Program-made: the position numbers and the translations under genes
NCBI RefSeq assembly: GCF_000015825.1
Contig: NC_009051.1
Coordinates: 1,172,695 to 1,236,694, forward strand
Direction: 5' to 3'
DNA length: 64,000 bases
DNA from: Methanoculleus marisnigri JR1
Lineage (GTDB): Archaea; Halobacteriota; Methanomicrobia; Methanomicrobiales; Methanoculleaceae
The notes under the pieces: generated by a model
What the model was told of the DNA's origin: nothing
The model's input: only the letters and a program-made list of their open reading frames with translations
Database searches by the model: none
Shown: positions 52,502 through 61,718 of the stretch, piece after piece
Numbering within the stretch: the first letter of the stretch is position 1
Layout of the letters: each line of letters begins with the position of its first letter

Positions 52502-53260
52502 ATGGAACCTGCAGAACGGGTATTTGCGCAGGACTTCTCCGCCGCGCGGCACACGGCGGACGCCGGCGACGGCCGGAACGGCTCGTACGTGGTGACGCCG
52601 GGGGCCGCCTGGTGCCGCCGCCTCTTCATCGTCGGCGCCCTTACCGAGAAGAGGGGGAGCGGCGACGTCATGCAGGCCCGGCTTGCCGATCCCACCGGCG
52701 CGTTCCAGGTCTCGGTCGACTGGCAGAGCCCGGACGCGGTCGAGACGCTGGGCTACATCGAACCGCCCGCGTTCGTCGCCGTCACCGGCCGGGCGGCGCT
52801 GACCGGATCCAGTGAGAGGGCATGCGCGACGGTGGAGGCCGAGGCGCTCTCTGTGGTGAACCGCACCGCCCGCGACCTCTGGGTGCTTGAGACCGCCGGC
52901 GCGACCCTCGACCGGCTCGAATCGCTCCGGGACGGCGGCGACGAACGGATCGAAGCCGCCCGCCGCCTCTACGGGATCACGGACGAGGATATCCGCGGGA
53001 TGGCCGCGATGGTGAGTACAGCCCTTGCAACCGTCCGCACGGATATCGCCGTCGGCGCGATCGCGCCCCTTGTCGCCCGCGACCTCCTCCTCGATGCCCT
53101 TGAGGGAGAAGGCGGCGCCCGGGGCACCGGGTTTGAAGACGCCGTCGCCATCGGGGTGCGCTCGGGCCTCTCCGCCCGGGAGGCACGCGCCGCGCTCGAG
53201 GAACTCCTCGCCGCAGGGGAATGCTACCAGCCCGCATCGGGCATGATAAAACTGATCTGA
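52502..53260 (+). CDS. RPA-associated protein (archaeal RPA41/COG3390 type)
   Basis: 252 residues. An OB-fold-like N-terminal part (WCRRLFIVGALTEKR, ARLADPTGAFQVSVDW, AFVAVTGRAALTG) is followed by helical segments and a C-terminal winged-helix-like part (LSAREARAALEELLAAGECY, then PASGMIKLI). This family sits next to RPA or replication genes and binds RPA or single-stranded DNA. It is divergent from rfcS and leads a plus-strand trio with the phosphoesterase and Lhr genes. Confidence 0.85.
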   Translation: MEPAERVFAQDFSAARHTADAGDGRNGSYVVTPGAAWCRRLFIVGALTEKRGSGDVMQARLADPTGAFQVSVDWQSPDAVETLGYIEPPAFVAVTGRAALTGSSERACATVEAEALSVVNRTARDLWVLETAGATLDRLESLRDGGDERIEAARRLYGITDEDIRGMAAMVSTALATVRTDIAVGAIAPLVARDLLLDALEGEGGARGTGFEDAVAIGVRSGLSAREARAALEELLAAGECYQPASGMIKLI

Positions 53261-53267
53261 CACGATA

Positions 53268-54002
53268 ATGCACCTTCATTTCATCGAGAACGGCCCTGCC
53301 CTCCTGGTCGAGAGCGACCGGCGGGTGCTGGTCGTCGCCGACCTGCACATGGGCATCGAATCGGGCCTCGAACGTCACGGCGTCCACATCGCGAGCCGGA
53401 GCGCCGCCCGGGCCGATCGGGTGATCGCCTGCATCGAGGAGGCAGAGCCCGACCTCCTCCTCCTCCTCGGGGACGTCAAGCACAACGTCCCGGTGACGAG
53501 CAGGCAGGAGTACCGGGAACTCCCCGCCGTACTCCGGTCGTTTAGGGACCACGTGCCGATCGCCGTCGCCCCGGGCAACCACGACGGCGGCATCGGGCGG
53601 TTCCTCGAGCCCGGTGAGCTCCTCCCCGCCGAGGGCACGCTCATCGACGGCATCGGCTACCTGCACGGCCACACGCATCCCGCCCCCGAACTCCACGGCC
53701 ACCTCGTCGTCGTCGGCCACCACCACCCGGTCGTCTCGCTCGTGGATACCGTCGGGTGCGCCGCACGCGCCCGGCCGGCCTACCTCTACTCGGGGTTCGA
53801 GGAGCCGTCCGGGGAGCGCACCCGGCTCCTCTTCGTCCCGACCTTCAACGAGTTCGCGGGCGGGATCGACGTCGGGCGGCTGCGGGAGAGCGGGCTCGGC
53901 CCCCTCTCCCGGTGCATAGACAAAAATTCCGCGGAGGTGTACCTCGCAGATGGCACGTACGTCGGCTCCCCGGCCACGCTCTGCCCCGCAGACGACGCCT
54001 GA
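53268..54002 (+). CDS. Metallophosphoesterase (COG1407 type)
   Basis: 244 residues with all five motifs: VVADLHMG, LLLLGDVKHN, APGNHDG, LHGHTHP and VVGHHHPVV. COG1407 enzymes are linked by neighbourhood to Lhr helicases and DNA repair, consistent with the Lhr gene that follows, whose start overlaps its end by 53 bases. Gap of seven bases to the RPA-associated gene. Substrate likely a nucleic acid or nucleotide phosphodiester. Confidence 0.92.
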   Translation: MHLHFIENGPALLVESDRRVLVVADLHMGIESGLERHGVHIASRSAARADRVIACIEEAEPDLLLLLGDVKHNVPVTSRQEYRELPAVLRSFRDHVPIAVAPGNHDGGIGRFLEPGELLPAEGTLIDGIGYLHGHTHPAPELHGHLVVVGHHHPVVSLVDTVGCAARARPAYLYSGFEEPSGERTRLLFVPTFNEFAGGIDVGRLRESGLGPLSRCIDKNSAEVYLADGTYVGSPATLCPADDA

Positions 54003-56679
54003 CCTCCTCGACCCCCGGGTGCAGGAGGTCGTCAGGAAGCGCGGATTCACCGGATTCTCGGCAGCGCAGGAGCAGGCCATCCCGCGGCTTCTTGCGGGGG
54101 AGAACCTTGTCCTGGTGGCGCCGACCGGCACGGGGAAGACCGAGAGCGCGATGCTCCCGGTCTTCGACCGGCTCCTCAAGACAACCGGCTCCGGGTTCAA
54201 GGCGCTCTACATCACGCCCCTCCGGTCCCTGAACCGCGACATCCTCAACCGGATGGAGTGGTGGTGCCGCGAACTCGGCCTCTCGGTCGGCGTCCGGCAC
54301 GGGGACACCCCGCAGAACGAGCGGCGAAAACAGGCGCTCAACCCCCCCGACCTCCTCATCACCACCCCGGAGTCGCTGCAGGCGCTCTTCATGGGCAAAC
54401 GCCTCCGCGAGCACCTCAAGAACGTGAAGTACGTCGTCGTCGACGAGATCCACGAGCTCGCCGACAGCAAACGGGGAGCCCAGCTCGCGGTGGCGCTCGA
54501 ACGCCTGGCCGCATACGCGGGAGAGTTTCAGCGGATCGGCCTCTCGGCGACCGTCGGGAACCCGGACGATATCGGCCGGTTCCTCGCCGGCCACCGTCCG
54601 TTCTCGCTCGTCGAGGTGCCGGTCGCGAGCAGCCTCGATATCGGCGTCCTGTTCGCCGGGGAAGACTTCGGCGCCCAGGCGCGCGCGGTCGGGAAATGCC
54701 TGGACTCCCCCGGCTCCACCCTCGTCTTCGTCAACACCCGGGTGACCGCCGAGGCGCTCGGCCACCGGCTCTACTCCCGCGGCGACGTCGAGGTCCACCA
54801 CGGCTCGCTCTCGCGAGACGTCAGGGTCGATGCCGAGGAGCGGTTCAGGAAGGGCGAGGTCCGGACGCTGATCGCCACATCCTCGATGGAACTCGGTATC
54901 GACATCGGCCACATCGAGCACGTCGTCCAGTTCGGCTCCCCCCGGCAGGTCTCGCGCCTGGTGCAGCGGGTCGGCCGGGCCGGCCACCGTCTCGACGCCA
55001 TCTCGCGCGGCACCGTCCTTGCAACGGGGTTTGACGACCTGTTAGAGTCGCTCGTGATCGCCCGGCGGGCGAAGGCGAACGAGTGCGAGCGGATCGTCCC
55101 GCCCGCCGGCGCCGCCGACGTCCTCGCGAACCAGGTGGCGGCGATCGCGGTCGAGTACGGCGAGATCGAGGTCTCCCGCGTCCGGGAGATGATCGAACGC
55201 TCGAACGTCTTTGACGGATGCGGGCCGCTCCTCGACGACGTCTGCCGCCAGATGGCGGAGCACCGGCTGATCCGGCTTGACGGAACCCGGATCATCAGGA
55301 CGGGCCGGGCGCGGCGCTACCTCATCGAGAACCTCTCGATGATCCACGACGAGAAGAAGATGGAGATCTTCGACATGGTCTCGCGCCGCACGGTCGGGAC
55401 GCTCGACGAGTCGTTCGTCCTCGGGTGGATGCACACCGGCGCGGTCTTCATCACCAAGGGCCAGCTCTGGCGGGTGCTCGAGATCGAGGGCACGCGGATC
55501 ACGGTCGAGCCGGCGACCCGGGCGAAAGGAGAGGTCCCGTCGTGGGAAGGAGAGCAGATCCCGGTGCCGTTCGCCGTCGCCCGGGAGGTCGGGGCGCTCC
55601 GGCGGACCCGGGCGTTCGGCCGCTATTCCGATACCCCTGCGGCGATCGCCTACGCGGAGCGGTTCATGGGCCGGATGGACGAGGGGAACTACCCGGTCCC
55701 CACCGACCGCCTCGTCACCCTCGAGAACGCGGACGAGGGCGTGGTCTGCAACGTCTGCGGCGGGCACAAGGCGAACGAGGCGCTGGCCCGGGCTCTCTCG
55801 GTCCTCCTCTCGGCCCGCTACGGGACGAGCGTCGGGATCGAGGTCGGTGCCTACCGGTTCCTCCTCCGCCTGCCCGACAACGTCCGGGCACTGGAGGTGC
55901 AGGAGACCCTCGCGGCGCTCGAACCCGACCACCTCCCCGGGATCCTGAAGCTCGCCCTGAAGCGGACGGCGCTCTTCAAGTGGAAACTCGTGCAGGTGGC
56001 GAAGAAGTTCGGCGCCATCGACGCGGACGCCGACTACGAGCGGTTCAGCATCCACCGGCTCATCGATCTCTTCGACGGGACGGTCATCGCGGCCGAGGCC
56101 TACCGCGAGCTCTTCAGCATCTCCATGGACATGGACGCGGCGCAGGAGATCCTCGCTGCCGTCCATGACGGCCGCATCGCCGTCGCCACGGGACGGTTGA
56201 GCCCGCTCGGGAGCGATGTGCTCTCCTCCTCGCGGGACATGATCCCGCCGCCGATGGTCGACCAGGCGGTGATCGGGACGCTCGCGCGCCGCCTCGAGAA
56301 GGAGGACGTCGTCCTCTTCTGCATGAACTGCCGGAAGTGGAAGAGCCGGACGGTCGTCGAGCGCGTCCCCGATAAGCCGCAGTGCCCCCTCTGCAGCGCC
56401 CGGCTCATCGCGGCGCTGAAACCCTGGGACGAAGACCTCATCCCGGCGGTGAAGAAGAAGAACAAGTCCGAGGAGGAACGGGCGATCGAGGTCCGGTTCC
56501 TCCGGAACGCAAACATCGTCCTCTCCAGCGGGAAGAAAGCGGTGACAGCCCTCGCGGCCAAGGGCGTCGGCCCGGAGGTCGCCTCAAGGATCCTCGCGAC
56601 CCTCTCCGAAGGGGACGCCTTCTACAAGGAGATTTTGAAGGCCGAGCGGAACTACGTGAAGACGCATCGGTATTGGTAA
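53950..56679 (+). CDS. lhr: Lhr-family large helicase (superfamily 2)
   Basis: 909 residues. RecA-like domain 1 has the Q-motif region, Walker A APTGTGKT (57-64), DEIH (165-168) and SATVGN (about 193). Domain 2 has FVNTRVTAEAL, SSMELGIDIG and QRVGRAGHR. Then winged-helix and Lhr-core domains, and near 785-808 a four-Cys zinc ribbon (CMNC, CPLC). A helical lysine-rich tail ends the protein. Lhr helicases unwind RNA:DNA or branched DNA and are tied to mutagenesis and repair. Start 53 bases inside the phosphoesterase gene, in another frame. Confidence 0.93.
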   Translation: MARTSAPRPRSAPQTTPDLLDPRVQEVVRKRGFTGFSAAQEQAIPRLLAGENLVLVAPTGTGKTESAMLPVFDRLLKTTGSGFKALYITPLRSLNRDILNRMEWWCRELGLSVGVRHGDTPQNERRKQALNPPDLLITTPESLQALFMGKRLREHLKNVKYVVVDEIHELADSKRGAQLAVALERLAAYAGEFQRIGLSATVGNPDDIGRFLAGHRPFSLVEVPVASSLDIGVLFAGEDFGAQARAVGKCLDSPGSTLVFVNTRVTAEALGHRLYSRGDVEVHHGSLSRDVRVDAEERFRKGEVRTLIATSSMELGIDIGHIEHVVQFGSPRQVSRLVQRVGRAGHRLDAISRGTVLATGFDDLLESLVIARRAKANECERIVPPAGAADVLANQVAAIAVEYGEIEVSRVREMIERSNVFDGCGPLLDDVCRQMAEHRLIRLDGTRIIRTGRARRYLIENLSMIHDEKKMEIFDMVSRRTVGTLDESFVLGWMHTGAVFITKGQLWRVLEIEGTRITVEPATRAKGEVPSWEGEQIPVPFAVAREVGALRRTRAFGRYSDTPAAIAYAERFMGRMDEGNYPVPTDRLVTLENADEGVVCNVCGGHKANEALARALSVLLSARYGTSVGIEVGAYRFLLRLPDNVRALEVQETLAALEPDHLPGILKLALKRTALFKWKLVQVAKKFGAIDADADYERFSIHRLIDLFDGTVIAAEAYRELFSISMDMDAAQEILAAVHDGRIAVATGRLSPLGSDVLSSSRDMIPPPMVDQAVIGTLARRLEKEDVVLFCMNCRKWKSRTVVERVPDKPQCPLCSARLIAALKPWDEDLIPAVKKKNKSEEERAIEVRFLRNANIVLSSGKKAVTALAAKGVGPEVASRILATLSEGDAFYKEILKAERNYVKTHRYW

Positions 56680-56731
56680 GCGACGTTCCGTTAGGAACGG
56701 AGCTCGAGAAAACGCGACGCGTTTTCGAAGG

Positions 56732-57127
56732 GCGACGGGCCGAAGGGCCGGAGTTTGAGCGCCGCAGGTGCGATGGCGACGGGCCGAAGGGCCGGAGTTT
56801 GAGCGCCGCAGGTGCGATGGCGACGGGCCGAAGGGCCGGAGTTTGAGCGCCGCAGGTGCGATGGCGACGGGCCGAAGGGCCGGAGTTTGAGCGCCGCAGG
56901 TGCGATGGCGACGGGCCGAAGGGCCGGAGTTTGAGCGCCGCAGGTGCGATGGCGACGGGCCGAAGGGCCGGAGTTTGAGCGCCGCAGGTGCGATGGCGAC
57001 GGGCCGAAGGGCCGGAGTTTGAGCGCCGCAGGTGCGATGGCGACGGGCCGAAGGGCCGGAGTTTGAGCGCCGCAGGTGCGATGGCGACGGGCCGCCAGGA
57101 ACGGAGATTAAGCGCCGCAGCACGAGC
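56732..57127. repeat. 44-bp tandem array, eight near-perfect units plus a degenerate ninth
   Basis: Unit gcgacgggccgaagggccgg (first 20 of 44) repeats every 44 bases from 56732, 56776, 56820 and so on to 57040; the unit from 57084 diverges. Flanked by short inverted repeats of related sequence: gaaaacgcgacgcgttttc near 56707-56725 and gaaaacgcttcgcgttttc near 57225-57243. The bases in between (56680-57301) hold no gene; a reverse copy of part of the unit lies around 57247-57270. Confidence 0.95.
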
Positions 57128-57301
57128 GCGATCAGATCCAAGCAACAAGCCTTCTTCTGTCCTGAAGAAATCGGCGGGTTTATGCAACCCAGATTACCCG
57201 TGCCAGGCGAACTGTTGCCACTCGAAAACGCTTCGCGTTTTCTCAGGCTCCGGCCCTGCGGCCCGTCGCCCGGCAAAAAGAACGTAACGGAAAAAACGGG
57301 A

Positions 57302-57856
57302 TTACATTATGGTTTCGAGCCGCTGCTCCAGGAAATCAAGTCCTCTCTTGATATCCTCGACGGTCTTCCCGCCGGTCAGGATGATCTTGCCGGAGCTGAA
57401 GAGAAGGGCGACGATCTTCGGGTCCTCGATGCGGTAGACGAGCCCCGGGAACTGCTCGGGTTCGTACTCGATGTTCTCGAGGTTGAGGGTGATGACCACC
57501 TTGTTCAGGTTGATGTACTTGCCCATGTCGTACGAACAGACGATGTTCGTGACCGCGACCTGCGGCTCGTCGTAGGTATTGACCCCGGCATCGCGGAGCG
57601 ACTGCATGATGATACCGAGGCCTTCATGCAGGTCCTGGTTGTTCCTGATACCGGTGAGCACCACTTTTCCCGAGGAAAATATCAGGGATGCGATCTTGGG
57701 TTTCTCGATGCGGTAGACCGCCCCGGGGAACCTCTTCGTATTCAGTTCGCAGTTTTTTATTTTATCAGATACGTTTTCGAGGTCGATCGCGTCGGCAATC
57801 ACCCCGGAGGCAACGATGTTCTCAATTTTCAGTGACTCGTATCCCTTCTCATCCAT
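57302..57856 (-). CDS. tbp: TATA-binding protein
   Basis: 184 residues from the ATG at 57856, giving the usual start MDEKGYESLKIENIVASG. Upstream in-frame ATGs at 57871 and 57883 are possible. Two direct repeats of the saddle fold: first with KRFPGAVYRIEKPKIASLI near 42-60 and second with EQFPGLVYRIEDPKIVALL near 133-151, and each ends in FSSGK plus V/I-LTG. Binds the TATA box with TFB. Divergent from the acyl-CoA synthetase, with the 44-bp array 170 bases downstream. Confidence 0.95.
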   Translation of the reverse strand: MDEKGYESLKIENIVASGVIADAIDLENVSDKIKNCELNTKRFPGAVYRIEKPKIASLIFSSGKVVLTGIRNNQDLHEGLGIIMQSLRDAGVNTYDEPQVAVTNIVCSYDMGKYINLNKVVITLNLENIEYEPEQFPGLVYRIEDPKIVALLFSSGKIILTGGKTVEDIKRGLDFLEQRLETIM

Positions 57857-57984
57857 CGATATGAGTATCATTTTTTGAACCATAATACTAATGGGTAATC
57901 TTTATGCTCATTCCGGATACGAAGCGCGCTTCAACTTCGTGAATGCTTTAAACCATAAACGCGCAACTTTTTATTGATCGCGTT

Positions 57985-59688
57985 ATGGCAGATGAAGTGC
58001 AAAAACCACCGTCCTACGAGGACCTAGGCGCCAATTTCAAGATAGAAGTTCCTGAATACTATAACTTCGGCTTCGACGTGATCGACGCATGGGCGAAGAA
58101 AGACCGGAACAAACTGGCGATGATCTGGGTCGACCAGAACGGAACCGAGAAGAAATATACGTTCTTCGACCTCATGCGCCTCTCTAATCAGGCCGTCAAC
58201 ATCTGCCTGAAATACGGTATCAAGAAGGGCGACCGGGTCATGCTGATGCTCCCCCGGACACCCGAATGGTGGATCTTCACCATCGCCCTGATCAAACTCG
58301 GCGCGGTCTACTGCCCCGCGACGACGATGCTGACCCCGAAAGACCTGAAATACCGCATCCAGGCGGCCGATATCAGGATGATCATCACCATGGCCGAGCA
58401 CGCCGATAAGGTCGAGGAGATCCGCGAAGAGTGCCCCACGCTCGCCGTCCGGCTCATGATCGACGGCGTGCGGGACGGGTGGGTCAGCTACCCCGTCGAG
58501 CTCGACTACCCCGCGCCCTGCTCGCACAAACTGGTGAACCTCCCCGGCATGCACCGGACGAAATCGACCGACCCGCTGCTGATCTTCTTCACCTCCGGCA
58601 CCACCGGCGAGCCGAAGATGGTGGTCCACGCCCACTCCTACCCGCTCGGGCACATCGTCACCGCGCAGCTGTGGCACGACCTGCGCCCGAACGACCTGCA
58701 CCTCACGATCTCCGATACCGGCTGGGGGAAGAGCGCGTGGGGGAAACTCTACGGCCAATGGATCGTCGGCGCCTGCATCTTTGTCTACGACATCCGGGGC
58801 CGGTTCCACGCCACCGAGATCCTCCCCCTGCTGGAGAAGTACGGGGTCACGACGTTCTGCTGCCCCCCGACCATCTACCGGATGCTCATCCTCGCCGACC
58901 TCGACAAGTTCGATCTGGCCGACATGCGCCACTGCTGCAGCGCCGGCGAAGCCCTCAACCCCGAGGTGATCCGGGCATGGCAGGAGGGGACCGGGCAGAC
59001 CATTTACGAGGGCTACGGCCAGACCGAGACGGTGCTCTGCATCGGGACGCTTCCCGGCATGAAGATCAAACCCGGCTCCATGGGAAGGCCCATGCCGGGC
59101 TGGCAGATCGAACTCCACGACGACGACGGGAACCTGGCCGGCGTCGGGGAGGAAGGGCGGATCGCGATCAAACTCGATCCCCGGCCGGTCGGGCTCTTCT
59201 CCGGTTACCTGAATAACGGCGAAGAGAACCACAAAGTCTTCTCGAACGGGTTCTACTACACCGGTGACAAGGCCTACATGGACGAGGACGGCTACTTCTG
59301 GTTCATCGGGCGCGACGACGACGTCATCAAGTCCTCCGGCTACCGGATCGGGCCGTTCGAGGTCGAGAGCGCTCTCATGGAGCACCCGGCCGTCCAGGAG
59401 GCAGCGGTCGTCGGGTCGCCCGACGTGCTCCGCGGGCTGGTCGTCAAGGCCTTCATCGTCCTGAAACCCGGGTACCGGCCCACGGAGTCGCTCGTCAAGG
59501 ACATCCAGAAGCAGGTCAAGCGGGTGACGGCGCCCTACAAATATCCCCGCCTCATCGAGTTCGTGGAGTCGCTCCCGAAGACCATCTCCGGCAAGATCAA
59601 GCGGCACGAACTGCGTGAACTGGAGATGAAGCGGTTTATGGACAATAACTCCCACGACTCTCCCGGCATCGGAGAGGGCGGGGAGTAA
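57985..59688 (+). CDS. AMP-forming acyl-CoA synthetase (medium-chain type)
   Basis: 567 residues. Motifs of the adenylate-forming superfamily: P-loop IFFTSGTTGEPKMV (about 196-209), YGQTET near 347, YTGDKAYMDEDGYFWFIGRD (about 427-446) with DDVIKSSGYRIGP, and the A10 lysine region PKTISGKIKRHEL near 531. The archaeal ACSM-like branch is often called acetyl- or propionyl-CoA synthetase; the substrate cannot be fixed from sequence. Upstream AT-rich sequence (aaactttttattgatcgcg) may be its promoter. Confidence 0.93.
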   Translation: MADEVQKPPSYEDLGANFKIEVPEYYNFGFDVIDAWAKKDRNKLAMIWVDQNGTEKKYTFFDLMRLSNQAVNICLKYGIKKGDRVMLMLPRTPEWWIFTIALIKLGAVYCPATTMLTPKDLKYRIQAADIRMIITMAEHADKVEEIREECPTLAVRLMIDGVRDGWVSYPVELDYPAPCSHKLVNLPGMHRTKSTDPLLIFFTSGTTGEPKMVVHAHSYPLGHIVTAQLWHDLRPNDLHLTISDTGWGKSAWGKLYGQWIVGACIFVYDIRGRFHATEILPLLEKYGVTTFCCPPTIYRMLILADLDKFDLADMRHCCSAGEALNPEVIRAWQEGTGQTIYEGYGQTETVLCIGTLPGMKIKPGSMGRPMPGWQIELHDDDGNLAGVGEEGRIAIKLDPRPVGLFSGYLNNGEENHKVFSNGFYYTGDKAYMDEDGYFWFIGRDDDVIKSSGYRIGPFEVESALMEHPAVQEAAVVGSPDVLRGLVVKAFIVLKPGYRPTESLVKDIQKQVKRVTAPYKYPRLIEFVESLPKTISGKIKRHELRELEMKRFMDNNSHDSPGIGEGGE

Positions 59689-59773
59689 TTACCTTTATTT
59701 TGTTGGAGATGCTACAGTATTAGGCGCGAGGAACGCCGGGGCACGCCAACGGCGGAGGTTCGCCGACATTCGC

Positions 59774-59858
59774 GCGAGAGTTGCCAAGCCAGGTCAAAGG
59801 CGCCAGGTTCAGGGCCTGGTCTCGTAGGAGTTCGCCGGTTCGAATCCGGCCTCTCGCA
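59774..59858 (+). tRNA. tRNA-Leu (anticodon CAG)
   Basis: Seven-base acceptor gcgagag pairs with ctctcgc at 59851-59857. D-arm gcc/ggc, anticodon stem ccagg/cctgg enclosing the loop ttcaggg (anticodon CAG), long variable arm tctcgtaggagttc, and T-arm gccgg-ttcgaat-ccggc. 85 bases, no encoded CCA. The long variable arm is right for leucine. Confidence 0.95.
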
Positions 59859-59910
59859 TGCGCTTTTTTGGGATCGTTTCAATCACGGGATACGTTCAGC
59901 GTCCGGCCGC

Positions 59911-60036
59911 TCAATAAACGATTCCATCGTCCGGTTTCGGCTCGTCCTTTTCCCGCTTCCTTGTGATGATGAGATCGTCCGCGTCCCAGCAGAACCTGTC
60001 CGCAGGGTTCGGTTTCTTTCTCTTCTCTTCTGTCAT
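59911..60036 (-). CDS. Small basic/acidic 41-residue protein
   Basis: ATG at 60036 with gggag about ten bases before it. Reads MTEEKRKKPNPADRFCWDA, then DDLIITRKREKDEPKPDDG and a short end. Too small for domain calls; one Cys and two charged clusters. The good ribosome binding site and codon use suggest it is real, and it resembles short conserved methanogen proteins. Lies antisense between the tRNA and trmO. Confidence 0.55.
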   Translation of the reverse strand: MTEEKRKKPNPADRFCWDADDLIITRKREKDEPKPDDGIVY

Positions 60037-60262
60037 GGCTTTTACTTCTCCCACATGTGGTTCAGGTGTCCACGTTGAGGCGTTAGGCGCTCCTCCATTA
60101 TAGTCTCATGGAAAAACCGCTCCGGCAGCAGGGGGGTGACGGCCTGGACGGTATCGCAACCCTGCCCCAGGGCAGACTCGTGCCCTTTTAGTCCTCCTGC
60201 GCCGACACCTGACCAAGCGGTACGATACCCGTCCGGGATCGTGCCGGGGAAAGGCTACCGTT

Positions 60263-60751
60263 ATGAATACGCGCACATTCACCGCAAAACCGGTCGGCAC
60301 CGTGCATGCCGACAACGAATCGTTCTTGATCGAGATTGCCGGGCCGTTCCGGCCGGCACTCCAGGGGCTCGACGGGTTCAGCCACCTCGTCGTGCTCTGG
60401 TGGGGCGACCGGGTCGATACGCCGGAGTGCCGGAGCGAGACGGTCTGTCAAAAACCGTACACGAGAGGCCCGGAGACGATCGGGATCTTCGCCACCCGGT
60501 CACCCGCCCGGCCGAACCCGATCGCCCTCTCGGTGGTTCCGGTCATCGATATCGATAGCGCATCGGGCATCGTCAGGGTCGCGTATATCGATGCCGACGA
60601 CGGCACGCCGGTGCTGGACATCAAGCCCTACCTCCCGGCCACCGAGCGGGTTCGGGATGTGAACATGCCTGCATGGTCCTCCCACTGGCCGCAGTGGTAC
60701 GAAGACAACCAGGGGTTCGACTGGGCGGCGGAGTTCACCTTCGAGGAATGA
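60263..60751 (+). CDS. trmO: tRNA (N6-threonylcarbamoyladenosine37-N6)-methyltransferase
   Basis: 162 residues, TrmO/YaeB-type single beta-barrel. Conserved parts seen: KPVGTVHA near 9, LDGFSHLVVLWWGDR near 36, FATRSPARPNPIALSVV (about 76-92, the SAM site) and LDIKPYLP near 118. Methylates t6A37 in tRNAs. Convergent with the DUF2795 gene. A clear aaaggctacc lies upstream of the ATG. Confidence 0.92.
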   Translation: MNTRTFTAKPVGTVHADNESFLIEIAGPFRPALQGLDGFSHLVVLWWGDRVDTPECRSETVCQKPYTRGPETIGIFATRSPARPNPIALSVVPVIDIDSASGIVRVAYIDADDGTPVLDIKPYLPATERVRDVNMPAWSSHWPQWYEDNQGFDWAAEFTFEE

Positions 60752-60793
60752 GGGCGATGCTCGGGATTGCGGCAGTACCAAAAAGAGGCAGGG

Positions 60794-61048
60794 TTATTTG
60801 ACCCTGCCGAACTCCTGGCTCACGTCTGCTGCGGACTGGAAAGATTTGTCCTGGAACATCTCGATGACCTGGATCACCGCGTCGGGTGCATTGTTCTTCC
60901 TGGCGTGGCTGATCAGGTCCTGCTTGCCGGCGGGGTAATCCATACCGCTGAGGAACTTCTGGAATGCGGATGCACTCAGTTCCTGGACGGAAGACGCCTG
61001 TGCTGCAGAGGCCATTCCGCCTTTAACTGAAGGTCTCTCTTCTGCCAT
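60794..61048 (-). CDS. DUF2795 family protein
   Basis: 84 residues from the ATG at 61048 with ggtggtgagag upstream. Family core SAFQKFLSGMDYPAGKQDLI then SHARKNNAPDAVIQVIEMFQ. DUF2795 proteins are small helical proteins of unknown function found in bacteria and archaea, perhaps DNA-associated. An upstream in-frame start at 61138 would add a hydrophobic stretch unlike the family. Confidence 0.87.
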   Translation of the reverse strand: MAEERPSVKGGMASAAQASSVQELSASAFQKFLSGMDYPAGKQDLISHARKNNAPDAVIQVIEMFQDKSFQSAADVSQEFGRVK

Positions 61049-61221
61049 ATCTCTCACCACCTTTTTTGTCTGCATCCCGCATCGCGAGACACAGGCCGCC
61101 ACCGTAGCTCCGATCAAATAAAAACGTTGCTGTCGCATTTTGAGAAAATACCTGCAATTCAGCGAGAGAACGTTTCGGACCGGAGGTGGTGACGGCTGCG
61201 CCGGGCGGGCAGGTCACCCGG

Positions 61222-61245
61222 TCTCCCGCACTATCCTGCGGGAGA
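61222..61245. other. Perfect 9-bp hairpin in the DUF2795 / RRM spacer
   Basis: tctcccgca, six-base loop, tgcgggaga. It lies in the 377-base spacer (61049-61425), where no other gene is seen. On the minus strand it is upstream of the DUF2795 gene and could be regulatory, or part of a transcript end for the RRM gene. Confidence 0.45.
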
Positions 61246-61425
61246 TAGCCTCCTGATGATAGAGGCGGCGTCTCGGGGCCGGGTTCGGTCGCGTGCGACG
61301 GAACGGCTGCAAAGACAGGAACCAGTAGCGGAGTTGTCTATACCGGACAATCAGAGGTGAGGTTCGCATGAACCCCGACTCTTCAAAAATGTGGGATATT
61401 CGGAATACTGTTCTCCGGGGTCCGC

Positions 61426-61686
61426 TTAGAACCGCCGGAAGTCGTTTCTCGGTCTCGGGGGCCGTGCCTCGTCGATCTTCAGGGTACGGCCTTCGAATAC
61501 AGTGTCGTTCAGGGCTTCCTTTGCTGCTTCAGCCTCTTCAGGGCTGGACATCTCGACAAACCCGAAGCCTTTGCGCTCGATGACTCTGACGTCGTTTACC
61601 GTCCCGTACTGGCTGAATAATTCTTTCAGTTGTTCCTCATTTACCGAGTAGGTGAGGTTGCCGACGTACAGCTTGTTGCTTTCCAT
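61426..61686 (-). CDS. RNA-recognition-motif (RRM) protein
   Basis: 86 residues, a single RRM with RNP2 LYVGNL at about 6-11 and RNP1 KGFGFVEM near 39-46, plus a short basic tail (RPPRPRNDFRRF). A typical small archaeal or cyanobacterial-style RRM protein, probably RNA chaperone or cold-related. agaggat lies eight bases before the ATG. Confidence 0.92.
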   Translation of the reverse strand: MESNKLYVGNLTYSVNEEQLKELFSQYGTVNDVRVIERKGFGFVEMSSPEEAEAAKEALNDTVFEGRTLKIDEARPPRPRNDFRRF

Positions 61687-61718
61687 TCAAAGATCCTCTT
61701 CACACATGTACGCTCAAA

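Noticed and set aside
56732-57127. CRISPR array
   Set aside because: The 44-bp units are contiguous with no unique spacers, and no cas genes are in the window.
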